From WTJO01 sp965660165 (GTDB lineage: Bacteria; Pseudomonadota; Alphaproteobacteria; Puniceispirillales; Puniceispirillaceae): a stretch of DNA of 64,000 bases. Location of the stretch: the NCBI GenBank assembly GCA_965660165.1, contig CBFHYU010000008.1, positions 1 to 64,000 of the forward strand, in the 5' to 3' direction. Positions 33,573 to 42,960 of the stretch are shown piece by piece; the first letter of the stretch is position 1, and each line of letters opens with the position of its first letter. Made by a program: the position numbers and the translations under genes. The notes beneath the pieces are model-generated. The model saw nothing but the letters and a program-made list of their open reading frames with translations, was not told the DNA's origin and searched no databases.

Positions 33573-34727
33573 CTAAAATGGCGATTGACGCAGAATGTTT
33601 CTGGTTACCTCTGTGATATTGCGATAGCCGCATAGTGCCATTGTCATATCAAGCTCTTTATGCAAAATCTCAAATGCCTTATCAACACCCGCTCTGCCGC
33701 CAGCCCCAAGACCATATAAAAAGGCACGCCCAATCAATGTGTTTTTAGCGCCAAGCGCATAGGCTTTCAGCACATCTTGACCAGACCTGATGCCGCCATC
33801 CATCCAGACTTCAATATCCTTGCCAACTGCCTCTGCAATCTCTGGCAATAGCGCGATTGAGCTATCAGCTCCGTCAAGCTGGCGTCCGCCATGATTCGAT
33901 ACAATCAGCGCATCTGCCCCCGATTTTACCGCCATTCTAGCATCTTCAACATCCATAATACCTTTGATGATGAAGGTGCCGCCCCACCAATCTTTGATAC
34001 GTGCGACATCATCCCAATCTAATTGCAAATCAAACTGCTCGCCGACCCACGCTGACAGCTTGCTCATGTCAGAGACACCGTCAACATGGCCTACAATATT
34101 GCCAAAGCTTCTGCGCGGCGTGCCAAGCATGCCCATACACCATTGCGGGCGTGTTGCCATATTCAGAATATTTTTCAAGGTAAGTTTTGGCGGGGCGGTT
34201 AGCCCGTTCTTAATATCCTTATGCCGTTGTCCCATAATTTGAAGATCAAGGGTAAGCATAAGGGCAGAACATCCAGCCGCCTTTGCGCGTTCGATAAGCC
34301 GTTTTGAATAATCATGATCTTTCATCACATAAAGCTGAAACCAGAAAGGGACGTTCGTTCTTTCAGCAACATCTTCGATTGAGCTAATTGACATGGTGGA
34401 CAGGGTGAAGGGGATATTAAATGCTTCAGCTGCTTGTGCCGCAAGAATTTCCCCATCTGCATGTTGCATCCCTGTAAGACCCGTAGGGGCAATCGCAACA
34501 GGCATATGCTGGCGCGCGCCAAGAACCTCTACAGCCGTAGATCGGTTCGACATATCCACCGCAACACGTTGCCGAAACGAAATTTTGGCGAAATCATCAC
34601 AATTTGCCCTAAAGGTGCTTTCTGTCCATGAACCTGATTCCATATAATCATAAAACATTGTAGGCACACGACGTTTGGCGCGTTGGCGCAATTCGTCAAT
34701 TGTTGTTATGGATGAAAGCGATCCCAT
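33573..34727 (-). CDS. FMN-dependent alpha-hydroxy-acid dehydrogenase (L-lactate type)
   Basis: A 384-aa member of the glycolate oxidase / L-lactate dehydrogenase family. It has a TIM-barrel flavin fold, TFRANCDDFAKISFRQRV, the catalytic His and Arg in SNHGGRQLDGADS, and the FMN-phosphate loop IGRAFLYGLGAGG. The N-terminal MFYDYMESGSWTEST is typical of L-lactate or mandelate members. It has no membrane anchor, and the acceptor is probably quinone or cytochrome. It shares a divergent promoter region with the FAD reductase gene. Confidence 0.88.
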   Translation of the reverse strand: MGSLSSITTIDELRQRAKRRVPTMFYDYMESGSWTESTFRANCDDFAKISFRQRVAVDMSNRSTAVEVLGARQHMPVAIAPTGLTGMQHADGEILAAQAAEAFNIPFTLSTMSISSIEDVAERTNVPFWFQLYVMKDHDYSKRLIERAKAAGCSALMLTLDLQIMGQRHKDIKNGLTAPPKLTLKNILNMATRPQWCMGMLGTPRRSFGNIVGHVDGVSDMSKLSAWVGEQFDLQLDWDDVARIKDWWGGTFIIKGIMDVEDARMAVKSGADALIVSNHGGRQLDGADSSIALLPEIAEAVGKDIEVWMDGGIRSGQDVLKAYALGAKNTLIGRAFLYGLGAGGRAGVDKAFEILHKELDMTMALCGYRNITEVTRNILRQSPF

Positions 34728-34896
34728 TATGACTCCCCAAGAAATAACTGCACATGATAAGCGCTATAAATTTACGTCTAATTGACAGATTTTACCAGTG
34801 CCAAAGCTAGCGTTTTTCTGCTAGGTATGAAAAGCAGTAAGGTGGTAATTATTAAGGCTGCTTGCATATGCTAGTCTGAGGCAGAGGAAAGATCCG

Positions 34897-36147
34897 ATGG
34901 GTAAGCATGGAATTGTGATTGTCGGGGCCAGCCATGCAGGCATTTCATGCGCTGAAAAGCTGAGGCAATTTGGCTATGATGGCACTGTTACTATCATTGA
35001 TAAAATTGCCGATACGCCCTATCAGCGTCCGCCATTATCGAAAAGCTATTTATCTGCGGACACAGCTTCTGAAGAGAGCTTTTATCTGCGCTCTGAGCAA
35101 TGGTTTGATAGCCATGATATCACGCTTTTGACAGGTATTGAGGTCGTATCTATCGATTGTGATGCCCATCAGATAGACACAGATGATGGTCAACAGCACA
35201 ACTATTCTAAGCTTATTCTTGCAACAGGAGCCTCGCCGCGAAGCCTGTCAGATGAGATGCACCAGCTAGACGGCGTGACGGTCTTGCGCGATGTTCAGGA
35301 TGCTCGGCAGATTAAGCGCCTGCTCAAAGATGGCATTAACGGGCAGCAGATCAGCTCTGTTGCGATTATTGGTGGCGGCTATATCGGACTTGAAATTGCA
35401 GCAAGCTTGCGAAAGCAACAGATAGAAGTGCATCTGGTAGAGTTGGCAGACAGGGTGCTTGCACGTGTTGCTAGCCCGCTCTTATCGCAATATTGTGAGG
35501 ATTTACATTCACAACATGGCGCTAAGCTAATCACAGGGGCAGGGTTAGATACCATCATATCAGACGCAGGCCAGATCAGCGCTATTACCCTGTCATCAGG
35601 TCAAAACATACCTGCTCAGCTTGTAATTGCGGGAATAGGGGTTATCCCTGAAACGTCACTGGCACGTAATGCGGGGCTGAAAATTGATAATGGGATTATT
35701 GTATCAGCAGATTATGCTAGCTCAGAGCCAGATATTTATGCGATCGGAGATGTTGCGCGCGCGCCTGAACATGCGCCTATCAGGGTGGAATCTGTGCATC
35801 ATGCCCAATTTAGCGCAATGCGTGTGGCGGCTCATATCTGCGAGGTTCAGCCTGCACGTGCAGAATCATGGTGGTTCTGGTCAGATCAGTATGATGTAAA
35901 ATTCCAGATGGCTGGATTGCTTCCTGCGTCTGATGATGGGCTAACACATAGTGTCCGAGCTGGCCGAAAAGAACATGCCCAATCTGTGTGGAGCTTCCAT
36001 CATGGAACGCTTGTTTGTGTCGAAGCGGCGAATGACCCGCAAGCTTATATGATTGGTAAATTCTGTCTTGAGAATCATATATCGCCAGATAAAACCAGCC
36101 TTGAAGATGATGGGTTTGACCTGAAATCCCTAATGAAGCGGCAATAA
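34897..36147 (+). CDS. FAD/NAD-dependent ferredoxin-reductase-like protein
   Basis: A 416-aa flavoprotein of the rhodocoxin/putidaredoxin reductase class. An N-terminal FAD site (VGASHAGISCAEKL), a central NAD site (IIGGGYIGLEIAASL), the conserved YAIGDVARAP and a C-terminal reductase domain are visible. It would pass electrons from NAD(P)H to a ferredoxin, but no ferredoxin or P450 is next to it. AGAGGAAAG precedes the ATG. It converges with tupC. Confidence 0.88.
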   Translation: MGKHGIVIVGASHAGISCAEKLRQFGYDGTVTIIDKIADTPYQRPPLSKSYLSADTASEESFYLRSEQWFDSHDITLLTGIEVVSIDCDAHQIDTDDGQQHNYSKLILATGASPRSLSDEMHQLDGVTVLRDVQDARQIKRLLKDGINGQQISSVAIIGGGYIGLEIAASLRKQQIEVHLVELADRVLARVASPLLSQYCEDLHSQHGAKLITGAGLDTIISDAGQISAITLSSGQNIPAQLVIAGIGVIPETSLARNAGLKIDNGIIVSADYASSEPDIYAIGDVARAPEHAPIRVESVHHAQFSAMRVAAHICEVQPARAESWWFWSDQYDVKFQMAGLLPASDDGLTHSVRAGRKEHAQSVWSFHHGTLVCVEAANDPQAYMIGKFCLENHISPDKTSLEDDGFDLKSLMKRQ

Positions 36148-36151
36148 AGGT

Positions 36152-36838
36152 CTAATTATAAGATAGATATTCCTTGCCAGCATCTGAATTTGGGGACGAG
36201 AAAAATTGTTCCTTTTCGGCATATTCTGCCACCCGTCCCCGTCGCATTAAAATAATATAATCAGCTAGCTTTTCTGCCTGATGCTTGCTGTGACAGCTCA
36301 TAATGATGGTCATGCCTGCATCTCTGGCCGTTAGCAATTCAGATTCTACAAAGTCAATCGCTTCAAAATCCAGATTAGCGCAAGGCTCATCCAGAAATAG
36401 CAAATCAGGCTGGGTGGCTAATGCAGCTATTAAAGACAGCTTTTGCTGCTCGCCCCCAGATAACAGGCGTGCAGGTGTCGCTGTTCGCCCCATCAGCCCA
36501 GCCTTATGAAACCAGTTCTGCTTTCTGTCAGGCAGGCAGTTCGGGCAAACAAAATCAAAATACTGACTAGCGGTGCGCCTTAGCATGACAGGTTTTTGAA
36601 ATACCATCTTCTGTCCTGTGCGCCCAATCGAGCGTATCTCGCCCCGTGAGGGCTGAAGCAAGCCGTGCAATACCTGCATTAACAGAGTTTTGCCAGCGCC
36701 ATTATGGCCTAGCAACATGGTGATCATACCAGAGGGAATCGATAGATTTATATCTTTCAATAACGCCTGACCTGAACGCTCAAAGGTCACATTGCGAGTA
36801 GAAATAAGCTCTTGTTTTACGATGTTATTACTACCCAT
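36152..36838 (-). CDS. tupC: Tungstate ABC transporter ATPase TupC
   Basis: A 228-aa ABC ATPase. Walker A GHNGAGKT, Q-loop region MVFQKPVMLRRT, signature LLSGGEQQKL and Walker B LLFLDEP, then SCHSKHQAEKLADY as the H-loop. The overlap with tupB (8 bp) marks the pair as one transcript. The cognate binder tupA is far to the left. Confidence 0.88.
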   Translation of the reverse strand: MGSNNIVKQELISTRNVTFERSGQALLKDINLSIPSGMITMLLGHNGAGKTLLMQVLHGLLQPSRGEIRSIGRTGQKMVFQKPVMLRRTASQYFDFVCPNCLPDRKQNWFHKAGLMGRTATPARLLSGGEQQKLSLIAALATQPDLLFLDEPCANLDFEAIDFVESELLTARDAGMTIIMSCHSKHQAEKLADYIILMRRGRVAEYAEKEQFFSSPNSDAGKEYLSYN

Positions 36839-37538
36839 TTGTGGCTTCTTTCAGCACAGACTGGCTTAGCATATGGCTTACCAGATTTATCAGCAATGCG
36901 ATTAGCATCAACACAATACCAAGTGCAAGCGCAAACGCAATATTGCCTTTGGATGTTTCAAGGGCGATAGATGATGTCATGACCCTAGTAAGATATTTGA
37001 TATTGCCCCCTACAAGAATAACAGCGCCAATCTCAGAAATGGCGCGGCCAAAACAGACCATCGCTATCGTTACTAGCTCGTATCGTGCCTCATTCAGAAG
37101 GGTGAAAATACGCTTGAACGCCCCAAGCCCAAGCGACAGGAAAAATAAATTTAATTCAGAATGCAATGTTTCAAAAATCTGATGAGATAATGCAATGGAT
37201 AATGGCAAAATCAGAATAAATTGCGCTAACATCATCGCTTGCGGGGTATATAGAATATCAAGAAAGCCAAGCGGGCCAGAGCGTGAAATCAATACATAGA
37301 CCAGCAATCCTATAACAACAGGCGGCATGCCAAGCATAGTTTTTGATAGTACTAGCACTGCAGATCGGCCAAAAAATTGCTTCATCGCCAGCACAGCCCC
37401 TAGCGGAATACCTAGTAATAGGGCAGTGATAACAGCGGTACTACTGACCTGTAATGACAGGAAAATCACATCATATAATTCTGCATCAAAGCTAAATAGA
37501 AGCTGAAGGGCAATATTGAATGGCTCAAAAAAGCTCAT
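36831..37538 (-). CDS. tupB: Tungstate ABC transporter permease TupB
   Basis: A 235-aa BPD-type permease with five to six helices. The EAA loop is ARYELVTIAMVCFGRAISEIGAVILVGG. The sequence FLSLGLGAFKRIFTLLNEAR and the MTSSIALETSKGNIAFALALG end are TupB-like. It sits divergent from glycerate kinase with a palindrome ATAACA-ATCA-TGTTAT (37589-37604) in the spacer. Together with TupC and TupA it would import tungstate. Confidence 0.88.
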   Translation of the reverse strand: MSFFEPFNIALQLLFSFDAELYDVIFLSLQVSSTAVITALLLGIPLGAVLAMKQFFGRSAVLVLSKTMLGMPPVVIGLLVYVLISRSGPLGFLDILYTPQAMMLAQFILILPLSIALSHQIFETLHSELNLFFLSLGLGAFKRIFTLLNEARYELVTIAMVCFGRAISEIGAVILVGGNIKYLTRVMTSSIALETSKGNIAFALALGIVLMLIALLINLVSHMLSQSVLKEATNG

Positions 37539-37668
37539 TTTACTATTTTGCTCCTTCTAATTTAGGTCTAAAAGTGACAGCATAGGTGATAACAATCATG
37601 TTATTTCTTACCTGCGCAAAGCATATATTACAAATTAGATGAAATCAAAAGCTTAAGGATAATGCAAC
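37539..37668. promoter_or_regulatory. Divergent spacer tupB / glycerate kinase with palindromes
   Basis: This 130-bp spacer contains ATAACA-N4-TGTTAT (37589-37604) and TTTAG-GT-CTAAA (37561-37572). Either may be an operator. Neither matches the tupA-side palindrome well. Confidence 0.35.
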
Positions 37669-38943
37669 ATGTCTGGTGCTGATGCAAAGATAGAGGATAT
37701 GAGACAGATGTTTCATTGTGCGGTTGATGCTGCCCAGCCAGCCCAATTTATGCCTCAGGCACTAGGCTTGCTTGAGGGCGAATTTCGCAGGCTAGCCCAG
37801 ACAGATAGCGCAAAGCTGGTGATTAGCGGGTTTGGCAAGGCATCTGCGGCGATGGCACATGCCTTTGAGGCGATTATTCCGCCCGCATTATTTAGTCGTG
37901 TGGAGGGGATGATTATTGTACCTGATGGGCATGAGGTTGAAACCAGCATGGTCAAGATTGTAAGTGCCTCTCATCCTGTGCCAGATAGTCGAGGCTATGA
38001 TGCTGCCGCACACATGCTAGCGCGCGCTCACCAGCTTGGCTCAGATGATCTGCTGGTGATGCTGATTTCAGGTGGCGGCTCGTCCCTTTGCTGTCTGCCA
38101 GCAAGCGGTATTAGCCTTGCTGAAAAACAGCATTTGACCTCAGCTATGCTGAAGGCGGGGGCAAATATTTCTGAGATGAATATAGTGCGCAAACATCTTA
38201 GCCAGATAAAAGGAGGCAGGCTGGCAGCTGCCGCATATCCAGCAAAAACCATTTCTATCGGTATTTCAGATGTGCCGCATGACGATATTTCGGTGATCGC
38301 CTCTGGCCCTACTGTGGCAGATAATTCAAGCTGTGCAGATGCGCTTAGTCTAATCGATAAATACCAGCTGGAGGTGCCATCTGCTATCCGCACGGCGCTT
38401 GATGCAGGACAGCTTGAAAGTATTTTTGCGGATGATGAACGGCTGTCAAACTCAGACTATCATCTGCTTGCTACGCCGCAAAAATCACTTAAAGCTGCAG
38501 CAGAATATGCACGCGCACGCGGCTATGAGCCTGTCATTTTAGGTGATTCACTTGAAGGAGAAGCAAGGATATTAGCCGCTGAAATGGCAGAGCTGGTAAA
38601 AGGCGCTAGCGCTGGCAAGGCCTTTATTTCAGGCGGCGAGACAACCGTCACAGTAACAGGCACTGGTGTGGGCGGCCGCAATGTTGAATTTATACATGCG
38701 CTGGCAGGTCTGTTGCCATGTTATGCGCTGGCAGCAGACACAGATGGCATTGATGGCGGGGCAAAAATAGCAGGTGCTTATATTACCCCGATGACAGCGA
38801 AAAAAGCAGAAATGGCAGGTTTAGATATGGCGGCGATGCTTGCTAATAATGACAGCCATAGCCTGTTTGCTGCCCTTGATCAGCAAATCATTACAGGGCC
38901 TACCTTGACCAATGTGAATGATTTTAGGGTCATTCTAAGCTAA
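37669..38943 (+). CDS. Glycerate 2-kinase (GckA/TtuD, MOFRL family)
   Basis: A 424-aa enzyme that phosphorylates glycerate to 2-phosphoglycerate. An N-terminal DUF4147 domain has VSGFGKASAAMAHA and LISGGGSSLCCLP, and the C-terminal MOFRL domain has FISGGETTVTVTGTGVGGRN and ADTDGIDGGAKIAGAY. An AAGGA site precedes the ATG. The stop overlaps the next gene's ATG (TAATGG), so it is cotranscribed with a RarD-like permease. Its substrate may come from serine or glyoxylate metabolism. Confidence 0.9.
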   Translation: MSGADAKIEDMRQMFHCAVDAAQPAQFMPQALGLLEGEFRRLAQTDSAKLVISGFGKASAAMAHAFEAIIPPALFSRVEGMIIVPDGHEVETSMVKIVSASHPVPDSRGYDAAAHMLARAHQLGSDDLLVMLISGGGSSLCCLPASGISLAEKQHLTSAMLKAGANISEMNIVRKHLSQIKGGRLAAAAYPAKTISIGISDVPHDDISVIASGPTVADNSSCADALSLIDKYQLEVPSAIRTALDAGQLESIFADDERLSNSDYHLLATPQKSLKAAAEYARARGYEPVILGDSLEGEARILAAEMAELVKGASAGKAFISGGETTVTVTGTGVGGRNVEFIHALAGLLPCYALAADTDGIDGGAKIAGAYITPMTAKKAEMAGLDMAAMLANNDSHSLFAALDQQIITGPTLTNVNDFRVILS

Positions 38944-39845
38944 TGGATGGCACGCTATCACAGCCAGATCATCATCACAGGATTGGCGTTATCTCAGCGA
39001 TTGCATGTCCAATGATATGGGGTATTACCCCTATTTATTTTCATTTGCTGGTAGCGCTTGGGGTGGTGGAATCACTCGGACATAGAGCATTATGGGCGGC
39101 TGTCTGGCTAGCCTTATGTGTTATGCCCTTTGGCTTTAGCAGTTCAGTCGCTGCCATATTCAAGAACAAACGTACGGTGTTGCTGTTGTTTATGGCGTCT
39201 TTTCTGGTGGCTGTGAATTGGAGCACCTTTTTAGTAGCTGTGTCTCAGAATCAGCTTGTTGAATCCTCGTTTGGCTATTTCATCTATCCGCTTATGGCGA
39301 TTGCGCTTGGGGTGGTGGTGCTAAAAGAAAGATTAAGCAGATGGAGCTGGCTTGCAGTGTTTCTGGCGACTATCGGGGTGGTATGGAAAGCAAGCCTGTT
39401 AGGCTCAGTGCCCTATATTGCGCTCATTCTAGGCACTAGCTTTGCGATTTATGCCTTATTGCGCAAGCAGATTAAGGTTGAGCCAATCGCAGGCATGATA
39501 ACAGAAATGTTGCTGCTTGCCCCAATTGCGCTGATATATCTGCTATGGTCTAGCTATTCGCAAGGCGGCACTGGTCATTTCTTTTTTGATGGGTCTGGCT
39601 ATGGGGTGTTGATGGCAATATCATCAGGATTTTTAACGGCATTGCCCTTATTGCTATTTCATATTGGCAATCGCTATCTCAGCCTCACTATGGCAGGATT
39701 TCTGTTTTTCATAAATCCAAGCTTGCAACTTCTGATCGGGCTTATTGTCTATGATGAGCCATTTTCATGGGCAGAGTTAGGCGGCTTTATGATGATATGG
39801 ATGGGGCTGATTATCCATTTATTCCAGCCCCATCGGACAGCTTAG
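38943..39845 (+). CDS. rarD: EamA-family transporter RarD
   Basis: A 300-aa ten-helix DMT permease. It opens with GVISAIACPMIWGITPIYFHLL and contains ESSFGYFIYPLMAIALGVVVLKERL in the middle, typical of RarD. The substrate is unknown. It follows glycerate kinase with a one-base overlap and converges with cyclophilin without a gap. Confidence 0.85.
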   Translation: MDGTLSQPDHHHRIGVISAIACPMIWGITPIYFHLLVALGVVESLGHRALWAAVWLALCVMPFGFSSSVAAIFKNKRTVLLLFMASFLVAVNWSTFLVAVSQNQLVESSFGYFIYPLMAIALGVVVLKERLSRWSWLAVFLATIGVVWKASLLGSVPYIALILGTSFAIYALLRKQIKVEPIAGMITEMLLLAPIALIYLLWSSYSQGGTGHFFFDGSGYGVLMAISSGFLTALPLLLFHIGNRYLSLTMAGFLFFINPSLQLLIGLIVYDEPFSWAELGGFMMIWMGLIIHLFQPHRTA

Positions 39846-40367
39846 CTATTTTGCAAGACGTGCTGTCTTGATGCTATCTGGCTCGGCAGGGGGCTGGCCT
39901 TCATTCAAGCCATAGACAGCGTCCATGCCAGAAATAACCTGACCCCATACGGTATATTGTCCAGTAAGATGGCCACACCCATCAAAACAGATAAAGAACT
40001 GGCTATCTGCACTATTGGGATCGCTTGTTCTGGCCATGCCAACTGTACCTTCACGATATTCATAATCGGTAAATTCAGCGTCTAGCTTCTGGCCTGAGCC
40101 GCCCATACCTGTGCCTGTTGGATCGCCTGTTTGTGCCATAAAGCCAGCTATCACACGGTGAAAAATAATGCCGTCATAATAGCCTTCTTCTGCCAGCTCG
40201 GAAATGCGGGCTACATGATTAGGCGCTAAATCAGGCTTTAGCTCAATTTCAACCTGCCCTTTTGTGGTTTCAAGGATCAATCTAGCTTGGGTGGCTGATG
40301 CGGGGGTATCTGTCATAATGGTTATCAATGCTCCTAGAATAATCGCGATAGTCAAAATTGGTTTCAT
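39846..40367 (-). CDS. Periplasmic peptidyl-prolyl isomerase (cyclophilin)
   Basis: A 173-aa cyclophilin with a signal peptide (to about residue 25, ASA). Family motifs FHRVIAGFMAQTGDPTGTG, NSADSQFFICFDG and YTVWGQVISGMD are intact, including the catalytic Arg and the Phe/Trp of the active site. It folds proteins in the periplasm. Nothing unusual. Confidence 0.92.
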   Translation of the reverse strand: MKPILTIAIILGALITIMTDTPASATQARLILETTKGQVEIELKPDLAPNHVARISELAEEGYYDGIIFHRVIAGFMAQTGDPTGTGMGGSGQKLDAEFTDYEYREGTVGMARTSDPNSADSQFFICFDGCGHLTGQYTVWGQVISGMDAVYGLNEGQPPAEPDSIKTARLAK

Positions 40368-40468
40368 ATTGTATCACCTTCATCTGAAAATAGGTCGTGC
40401 CCTATGCTTCACAAAAACTGCTCACATCTATCGCTTCTTTGTTTGATATAGCGTGATGTTAGCAAATG

Positions 40469-40951
40469 TCACTGGCTAGGGATTAAGGCGTCAATCTGCT
40501 CATCGCTCAGATTGCCAGGTATAATCATTACTGGCACACGGCATTCTGATATACCTTTTCCCACAAGATACGAGATAACTGGTCCTGCACTGTCTGATTT
40601 TGTATCTGCGCCTAGAACCAGCATTGAGATTTCGTCAGTTTCATTGATTAGCTGAAGCACTTGTTCTGCAACGCCGCCTTCTTTGATATACATAATTGGT
40701 GATTCATTGGTGATGTTCTGAACATATTCAGCATGAGCGCGCATTTTATCTTCAGCCATATCACGTGCTTCCTGACGCATAAGCTCACCCACACCTGCCC
40801 AATGGGCAAACTCTGCGGGTGCAATCACATATAGCAAGGCAACACGCAAATCAGAGCTTGCGGCGCGCTTTGATGCGTAATGAAGCGCTTGATGCAATTC
40901 CTCGCTATCATCTACAAGTACAAGCATAAAATTTGAAACAGTCTTAGACAT
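40469..40951 (-). CDS. Universal stress protein UspA family
   Basis: A 160-aa UspA-fold protein. N-terminal FMLVLVDDSEELHQALHYA, and later MLVLGADTKS and CRVPVMIIPG. The ATP-binding G-2x-G-9x-G(S/T) motif is degenerate, so ATP binding is doubtful. It is the last gene of a minus-strand group after TIGR02186 and TSUP, 96 bp downstream. Confidence 0.85.
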   Translation of the reverse strand: MSKTVSNFMLVLVDDSEELHQALHYASKRAASSDLRVALLYVIAPAEFAHWAGVGELMRQEARDMAEDKMRAHAEYVQNITNESPIMYIKEGGVAEQVLQLINETDEISMLVLGADTKSDSAGPVISYLVGKGISECRVPVMIIPGNLSDEQIDALIPSQ

Positions 40952-41047
40952 GATAAATCCCTCTGGTCAATTACAGTGCTGTCTAAACATCAAATCTGAG
41001 TTCTTCTTGCCCTGACACTATACTGTATCAATAGAATAGTAATGTGC

Positions 41048-41815
41048 CTAGTTTCTTCTGAATGCAACTGAGGCAACCCAGCCTGCAGCAATTGCAAAGG
41101 CAACCGCAAAAATGCCATAAAAAACAGAATATTCATGGGCAAGCTGATAAATAAATGCGCCCAATCCTGCCTTTTGCACGGTAATTTCGCGGCTATCTTC
41201 GGCAATAAGCTGGCCATTCCTGACATCTAAAATACGCACTTCATAATCACCAGGCGTAATATTGGCAGGAAGTGACACTGGCGCTCTGAATAGTGCATTT
41301 CGAATGATGCTGACGGCGTTTTCATCTACTTGCCATAGATTTTGCGCTGTCATGTTTCGTGCAAGAGAGTCCTGCCAGATATCAAGATTTTCAATCTCGT
41401 CAGTCTGATTTTTTGATTTCAGATTAAGATTTTTATAGCCTATTTGTAACGCCTGTAACGTCTCATCAGATAATATCTGCGCTAACGGACGAGAAGATAG
41501 AATATGATAGAAGCTTGGTGCATTTTTCCATTGCACTGTCTGGGTGTTTATCCAAATGCCAGAAACTCGTTCTTTCATGCGGCTGGCAACAGGCAAGGTG
41601 GGGCCTGTTAAAATCACAATTATATCAGAGGATTTGTCAATATCGCTAGTGGCAGGTACATTCGATACCGCACCGAATAACAGCAGATTCTGTCCTGTAA
41701 AATCTGTTGTGATAGAAACTTGATCTGAGGATAGGTCAGCAACAAGCTGTCTTGCCATGCCTTCAGACGCATTCACAACCATCCCAATCATCATCATCAA
41801 CACAAAGCGGATCAT
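41048..41815 (-). CDS. TIGR02186 family protein
   Basis: A 255-aa protein with a signal peptide at the N-terminus (to about residue 22, ARQ) and one transmembrane helix at about 227-249 close to the C-terminus (FYGIFAVAFAIAAGWVASVAF). The periplasmic domain is about 190 residues. The family is always next to a TSUP permease, and the ATG here overlaps the TSUP stop. It may be a periplasmic accessory to that transporter. The substrate is unknown. Confidence 0.85.
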   Translation of the reverse strand: MIRFVLMMMIGMVVNASEGMARQLVADLSSDQVSITTDFTGQNLLLFGAVSNVPATSDIDKSSDIIVILTGPTLPVASRMKERVSGIWINTQTVQWKNAPSFYHILSSRPLAQILSDETLQALQIGYKNLNLKSKNQTDEIENLDIWQDSLARNMTAQNLWQVDENAVSIIRNALFRAPVSLPANITPGDYEVRILDVRNGQLIAEDSREITVQKAGLGAFIYQLAHEYSVFYGIFAVAFAIAAGWVASVAFRRN

Positions 41816-42726
41816 CTGATAAACTCCGTTGAGAAGATATCTTGCGGGGTGATCACAAGGTCAATGCCAAGCTTGATAGACAGGCCAAGCACCATCAATG
41901 CCAGCAATCCGCGCAACTGCTCGCCTTTCAGCATTACTCCAACCCGCGCTCCGAATTGTGCGCCTATCACAGCGCCAAACAGCAATAACCCTGCTAGTAC
42001 AAAATCAACTGTTTGGGTTTGGACAGACTGTAAAATGGTAATATTGGCAGTCACAAAAATAATCTGGAATAAAGATGTGCCAATCACAACATAAGTGGGC
42101 ATGCCCAGCAAATAAATCATCGCTGGCACTAAGATAAAGCCGCCGCCAACACCCATTATCGCAGATAATACGCCAACAAAGGCAGCAAGGAAAAACGGCA
42201 ATAATGCGCTGATATATAATTTTGATTTTCTGAAACGTACTTTGAAGGGCAGGCCATGAAGCCAATTATGCTGGTGCAATTTGCCACGTTTGGCACCAGG
42301 CTGTCTGGTGCGCATAATAGCCCGAATACTCTCCATCAACATCAATGAGCCGATAATGCCCAAAAACACTACATAGGATAGCTTAATCACCAGATCAATC
42401 TGGCCTAAATCACGCAAAATTGAAAATAACAGCACCCCAAGTGATGAGCCAACAACGCCGCCTGATAGCAGAATAAATCCCATCAGAAAATCGACATTGC
42501 CTCGCCGCCAATGAGCTAGTACGCCAGATACAGATGAGGCCACAATCTGATTGGCTTCAGTGGCAACCGCAACAGGCGCTGGTACACCTAAAAAAATCAG
42601 CAACGGGGTCATCAAAAACCCGCCACCAACACCAAACATACCAGACAGAAACCCTACACCGCCGCCAAGACCGACAATAACGGCAATATGCAATGATACC
42701 TCAGCGATTGGTAAATAAATATACAT
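41812..42726 (-). CDS. TSUP family permease (TauE/SafE-like)
   Basis: About 304 aa with eight to nine helices. Two repeats GVGGGFLMTPLLIFLGVP and GVGGGFILVPAMIYLLGMP mark the sulfite-exporter TauE/SafE family. A cytoplasmic loop rich in K/R follows helix four. The ATG at 42726 is preferred to a GTG at 42738. It forms a two-gene unit with TIGR02186. The transported anion (sulfite, sulfur-containing organic acid or other) is not determined. Confidence 0.88.
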   Translation of the reverse strand: MYIYLPIAEVSLHIAVIVGLGGGVGFLSGMFGVGGGFLMTPLLIFLGVPAPVAVATEANQIVASSVSGVLAHWRRGNVDFLMGFILLSGGVVGSSLGVLLFSILRDLGQIDLVIKLSYVVFLGIIGSLMLMESIRAIMRTRQPGAKRGKLHQHNWLHGLPFKVRFRKSKLYISALLPFFLAAFVGVLSAIMGVGGGFILVPAMIYLLGMPTYVVIGTSLFQIIFVTANITILQSVQTQTVDFVLAGLLLFGAVIGAQFGARVGVMLKGEQLRGLLALMVLGLSIKLGIDLVITPQDIFSTEFIR

Positions 42727-42794
42727 GTCAACATTCACAATTATGATGTGGTATTTATGTCATCTTATCTAGATATATAAAAGCAGAGCCTACC

Positions 42795-42829
42795 TGTAAG
42801 TGTTGTGAGTGTTAGCAAAAACACTTACA
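42795..42829. promoter_or_regulatory. Long inverted repeat upstream of the TSUP operon
   Basis: A perfect 10-bp inverted repeat TGTAAGTGTT (42795-42804) / AACACTTACA (42820-42829) with 15 bp between. The left arm is partly repeated in direct orientation just inside it (TGAGTGTT). It lies 69 bp upstream of the TSUP start on the minus strand. It is a strong candidate operator for the ArsR-like regulator that is encoded 130 bp further on. Confidence 0.55.
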
Positions 42830-42960
42830 AAGAAGGCTAGTATTTTCCAGATATTTTGGGCATGACATAAATATTATCTGAAATCAACAGATGATTTGCC
42901 GCATATCGCACAAATAGCCATATAAACGAGATGTTTGCCTGCCTTATGTAGGATAAGGGG

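Noticed and set aside
37561..37604. Palindromes in the tupB spacer as the same operator as at tupA
   Set aside because: Only about half of the positions match the tupA-side palindrome, so a shared regulator site is not supported.
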